Source of the DNA: Solimicrobium sp040544425
GTDB lineage: Bacteria; Pseudomonadota; Gammaproteobacteria; Burkholderiales; Burkholderiaceae_D
Length of the DNA: 9,257 nucleotides
Direction: 5' to 3'
Assembly: GCA_040544425.1 (NCBI GenBank)
Contig: JBEONO010000052.1
Location: forward strand, 1-9,257
The notes under the pieces are model-generated. The model worked only from the letters and a program-made list of their open reading frames with translations, made no database searches and was not told where the DNA came from. The translations under genes were made by a program, and so were the position numbers. Positions 7,673-9,257 of the stretch are shown piece after piece. The number at the start of each line of letters is the position of its first letter. Position 1 is the first letter of the stretch.

Positions 7673-7810
7673 TTTCATACGAATGTGGCTGGGATTTGCT
7701 GATGAATTAGCGTTTTAATAAGCCATTCGGCCTAATTTAAGACAAAATTGCCATAAATGAAAGTCTCTATGCGATTTATGTTTGTTTGTCTATGCTCTAT
7801 TTAGGGCATT

Positions 7811-7838
7811 TTGCGGATTTGGTATGATGTCATATAAT
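7811..7838 (+). promoter_or_regulatory. Orphan promoter-like sequence reading toward the 3' end of tnpS
   Basis: TTGCGG (7811-7816), a 16-base spacer and TATAAT (7833-7838) match a sigma-70 promoter fairly well on the plus strand. No plus-strand gene follows, so transcription would run antisense into tnpS. It may be non-functional. Confidence 0.25.
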
Positions 7839-7964
7839 TAATTATTGGAATTAAGGGAAACAACCGGCGCGAAGGTTTTTTAACATTGTGCGCGAAGGAA
7901 CGATTGTGCTAAGCGCAAAAATCAATAATTTAACGCGACCTGGGCCATCAATTTGAGTGGGGAC

Positions 7965-8876
7965 CTATGTCGCAAATGGATTGACGGAGTCAATATAGCG
8001 CATCGCAGATTTCGGATCCGTCCAGCCGACATACTCCATCAATGTCTTCAGATTCCATCCGTTTTCGGTAGCCCAATTGGCGAATCCGCGCCGAAGAGAG
8101 TGGCTGCTGTACTGATCAGCGTAATCAATGCCAGCGGCGGCAAACAATGAACGCATCATCGGGACTAAGCTGTTCACGTGCAGCCCTGTGTCGGCAACGC
8201 GTCCCCATCGATCAATGCCGCGAAACACGGGACCGTCGATCAGCCGCGCTGCTCCGGTCCAACCGAGATACGCTTCAACCGGGCACAATTTAGCCAACGC
8301 TGGGGCCTTGAACGTCGTGCCGTTGTTGTTGCGGTCTCCCTTAGTGTGTGGCAAAAAACAGGTAAGACCCTGACCAGCAACAGCCGTCACGTGTTCCACC
8401 CGTAAGCGGGTCAATTCGTCGCCGCGAAATCCGCGCCAAAACCCGAGCAAGATCAACGCTTTGTCTCGTCGGTGCCGCAAACACCTGACGTCATCGCCGG
8501 TCGCCGTTGATTCAGTGATACCGTCCTCAAGCCAACCAACGAGTCTGGACAGTTGATCGAGCTGCAATGGCCGGGCCTGCCTTTCTTGAACTGGATGCAG
8601 CGCTTGAATCCCACGTAACACCTTACGCACGGTCGGTGTCTTGGTTGGATCTGGGAAGCCCTGATCAAGATGCCATTGCGCGAGCGCTGACAGACGCTGG
8701 CGCAATGTGTTGATAGACAAGGTCGGTGCAAAATGCACCAGGTAGCGCACGATACTTTCACTGGTCGCAGGCAGGAATCCTTGCCATTCGACTTCAAAAT
8801 GGCGCACCGCCTGCTGGTAACTGCGGCGCGTGTTATCTCGCGTTCCAGCCTGAATGTAGGTGTCAATGTCGTTCAT
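7965..8876 (-). CDS. tnpS: Tyrosine recombinase, TnpS-type cointegrate resolvase
   Basis: A 303-residue site-specific recombinase. The N-terminal SAM-like core-binding domain (about 1-95, TRDNTRRSYQQAVRHFEVEW, LSINTLRQRLSALAQWH) precedes the catalytic domain (about 102-300). Catalytic residues are visible: Arg151 in GFRGDEL, Lys179 in HTKGD, His259 and Arg262 in HSLRRG, Trp285 in VGWTDP (in place of the second His, as in many family members) and the nucleophile Tyr294 in MRYID. It looks intact. In Tn4651-like elements TnpS with TnpT resolves cointegrates at a site between the two divergent genes; the TnpT start found just upstream supports this over a phage or island integrase. The start at 8876 is chosen from the family-like opening NDIDTYIQAGTRDNTRRSY, though its ribosome site is weak (GAGCAG). 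The frame reaches TTG 9017, but that would cover the resolution region. Confidence 0.82.
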   Translation of the reverse strand: MNDIDTYIQAGTRDNTRRSYQQAVRHFEVEWQGFLPATSESIVRYLVHFAPTLSINTLRQRLSALAQWHLDQGFPDPTKTPTVRKVLRGIQALHPVQERQARPLQLDQLSRLVGWLEDGITESTATGDDVRCLRHRRDKALILLGFWRGFRGDELTRLRVEHVTAVAGQGLTCFLPHTKGDRNNNGTTFKAPALAKLCPVEAYLGWTGAARLIDGPVFRGIDRWGRVADTGLHVNSLVPMMRSLFAAAGIDYADQYSSHSLRRGFANWATENGWNLKTLMEYVGWTDPKSAMRYIDSVNPFAT

Positions 8877-8912
8877 TGGACTGCTCACAGCATGGTTACG
8901 GTCGTTATCGAC

Positions 8913-8943
8913 TACCCCACAATTTGATGGTCGATTTGGGGTA
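8913..8943. repeat. 31-base inverted repeat, candidate TnpS crossover core
   Basis: TACCCCA (8913-8919) and TGGGGTA (8937-8943) are perfect inverted arms. If C8920 is bulged, three more pairs (AAT/ATT) extend them. The spacing between arms, and the position next to a tyrosine recombinase gene, fit a core where two recombinase molecules bind around a short crossover region. Confidence 0.5.
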
Positions 8944-9057
8944 TTACGATTAAATATCGGTTCCAATTTGGCTTTTTTGAGCCTAATACGTGATAAGCAT
9001 ACATTATCTAATATCAAATATCATCAAATTATTACTTGCATTTATCTGATATATATT

Positions 9058-9069
9058 ATGTAATTACAT
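9058..9069. promoter_or_regulatory. 12-bp palindrome, possible TnpT or autoregulatory site
   Basis: ATGTAATTACAT is a perfect palindrome. Its half ATGTAAT recurs directly at 9073-9079, 15 bases on, followed by GTAA-TACG-TTAC symmetry. It sits 43 to 54 bases before the tnpT ATG and overlaps the possible -10 box, a likely place for a DNA-binding protein to act. Confidence 0.4.
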
Positions 9070-9111
9070 GGTATGTAATACGTTACGCTATTTAAGCCAA
9101 TGGAGAACAGC

Positions 9112-9207
9112 ATGGCGCGCACTGGTTTGTATAAATCCGAAGTCAAAAAAGCCCGGGATTCCTGGGTATTCTTAAACAAACGACATAAAACTCCCACAGA
9201 ATTATAA
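9112..9207 (+). pseudogene. tnpT: TnpT (KfrA_N-type DNA-binding protein), truncated after the N-terminus
   Basis: The ATG at 9112 has a good ribosome site (GGAG at 9102-9105, six bases away). The first 17 codons read MARTGLYKSEVKKARDS, the characteristic opening of KfrA_N-type DNA-binding proteins encoded beside TnpS-like recombinases. After Ser17 the likeness stops: 14 unrelated residues follow, then TAA. Intact proteins are several hundred residues long and continue with a helix-turn-helix region, so this copy cannot be a working TnpT. The break at about 9162 marks a deletion or rearrangement junction. Recognition rests on a short but distinctive peptide plus gene position. Confidence 0.65.
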
Positions 9208-9235
9208 ATCAGCCGTTTTTTTGCCTCAATCGGCA

Positions 9236-9257
9236 CTTAACCCTCTCCGCACGTCAG
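9236..9257 (-). repeat. Possible inner part of a Tn3-type terminal inverted repeat, cut by the window edge
   Basis: Read on the minus strand, the last bases run from CTGACG through GGAGAGGGTTAAG. Tn3-family ends usually start GGGG, often GGGGTCTGACG as in Tn3 itself, and finish in TAAG. The visible part would fit if GGGGT-like sequence lies just outside the window. No matching left end is visible, so this is a guess from pattern only. Confidence 0.3.

Larger units (their letters stand above)
7587..7964. other. Non-coding AT-rich gap between the surface-protein gene and tnpS
   Basis: No convincing gene lies here on either strand. It must contain the promoter of the surface-protein gene (minus), but I see no clear -35/-10 or sigma-54 site. 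It has an inverted repeat near the gene (7643-7672) and a plus-strand promoter-like pair. It also has two short direct repeats with the same 23-base pitch: TCTATGC at 7766 and 7789, and GCGCGAAGG at 7867 and 7890. The boundary between transposon backbone and cargo may lie in this gap. Confidence 0.6.
8877..9111. other. Divergent tnpS-tnpT intergenic region, candidate resolution site (rst)
   Basis: These 235 bases separate tnpS from the tnpT start. In Tn4651 the resolution site lies in the equivalent place, with a recombination core and accessory TnpT-binding sequence. Here the tnpS-proximal part has a 31-base inverted repeat (8913-8943), and the tnpT-proximal part is very AT-rich with a 12-bp palindrome (9058-9069). 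Promoters for both genes must be here. A TTGCAT (9036-9041) and TGTAAT (9059-9064) pair with 17 bases between is a weak candidate for tnpT. Confidence 0.55.
80..9257. mobile_element. Remnant of a Tn4651-like Tn3-family transposon carrying an exosortase H cassette (partial)
   Basis: The left part of the window has a DUF4158-type Tn3 transposase N-terminus. The right part has a TnpS-type tyrosine recombinase, divergent from the first codons of a TnpT-like DNA-binding protein. In Tn4651 (TOL plasmid pWW0) the same three functions exist, and tnpA lies far from tnpS/tnpT with passenger genes between. Here the space between them holds xrtH, its partner, a TPR glycosyltransferase and an IPTL-type surface protein. 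Both tnpA and tnpT are broken. The left end lies outside the window, and only part of a possible right end is visible. A single element is an inference: two unrelated insertions flanking a native locus is the main alternative. Confidence 0.42.

Noticed and set aside
8877..9017. Upstream extension of tnpS to a TTG at 9017
   Set aside because: It would add 47 residues unlike the family start and run over the 31-base inverted repeat of the candidate resolution site.
9042..9236. A 64-codon minus-strand open frame across the tnpT start and resolution site
   Set aside because: It has no recognisable domain, overlaps the tnpT start and the divergent regulatory region, and its AT-rich C-terminal half reads like non-coding DNA.
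1..9257. tRNA, rRNA or CRISPR array
   Set aside because: No cloverleaf-like sequence or regular short repeat-spacer pattern was seen on either strand.

Overview
The window looks like DNA from a Gram-negative bacterium, most likely a betaproteobacterium of moderate G+C. This rests on family knowledge: exosortase H with IPTL-type C-terminal sorting signals, GloVer-repeat secreted proteins and Tn4651-like Tn3 transposons all occur there. It is an inference from gene content; no ribosomal or core marker is present.

Layout, left to right. Positions 80-784 (minus) hold the N-terminal quarter of a Tn3-family transposase (tnpA), ended by a stop codon. Positions 883-2014 (minus) hold a two-gene operon: exosortase H (xrtH) and its companion membrane protein, with overlapping ends. 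A short divergent intergenic region with a hairpin and a TATAAT box leads to a plus-strand gene (2261-4504) for a cytoplasmic TPR protein with a GT-B (heptosyltransferase-like, GT9-like) domain. Converging on it, with 28 bases between the stops, is a 1017-residue secreted protein (4533-7586, minus). That protein has a signal peptide, seven GloVer-type propeller motifs, a DUF11 domain, four tandem repeats of about 112 residues, and a C-terminal VPALPDWA-TM-basic tail, a variant of the IPTL-CTERM signal that exosortase H cuts. After a 378-base AT-rich gap come a tyrosine recombinase of TnpS type (7965-8876, minus), a 235-base divergent intergenic region that should be the resolution site, and the first 17 recognisable codons of tnpT (9112-9207, plus), which is broken. 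The last 22 bases resemble the inner part of a Tn3-type terminal inverted repeat.

Reading of the whole: the sorting enzyme, its membrane partner, one large surface substrate and a possible protein glycosyltransferase sit between the transposition (tnpA) and cointegrate-resolution (tnpS/tnpT) genes of a Tn4651-like element. The substrate would be exported by Sec, held by its C-terminal segment, processed by XrtH, and perhaps glycosylated by the TPR-GT. The transposon genes are decayed, so the cassette is probably now fixed, or moves only with help in trans. That the exosortase set is transposon cargo is inferred; independent insertions flanking a resident locus would look the same inside this window.
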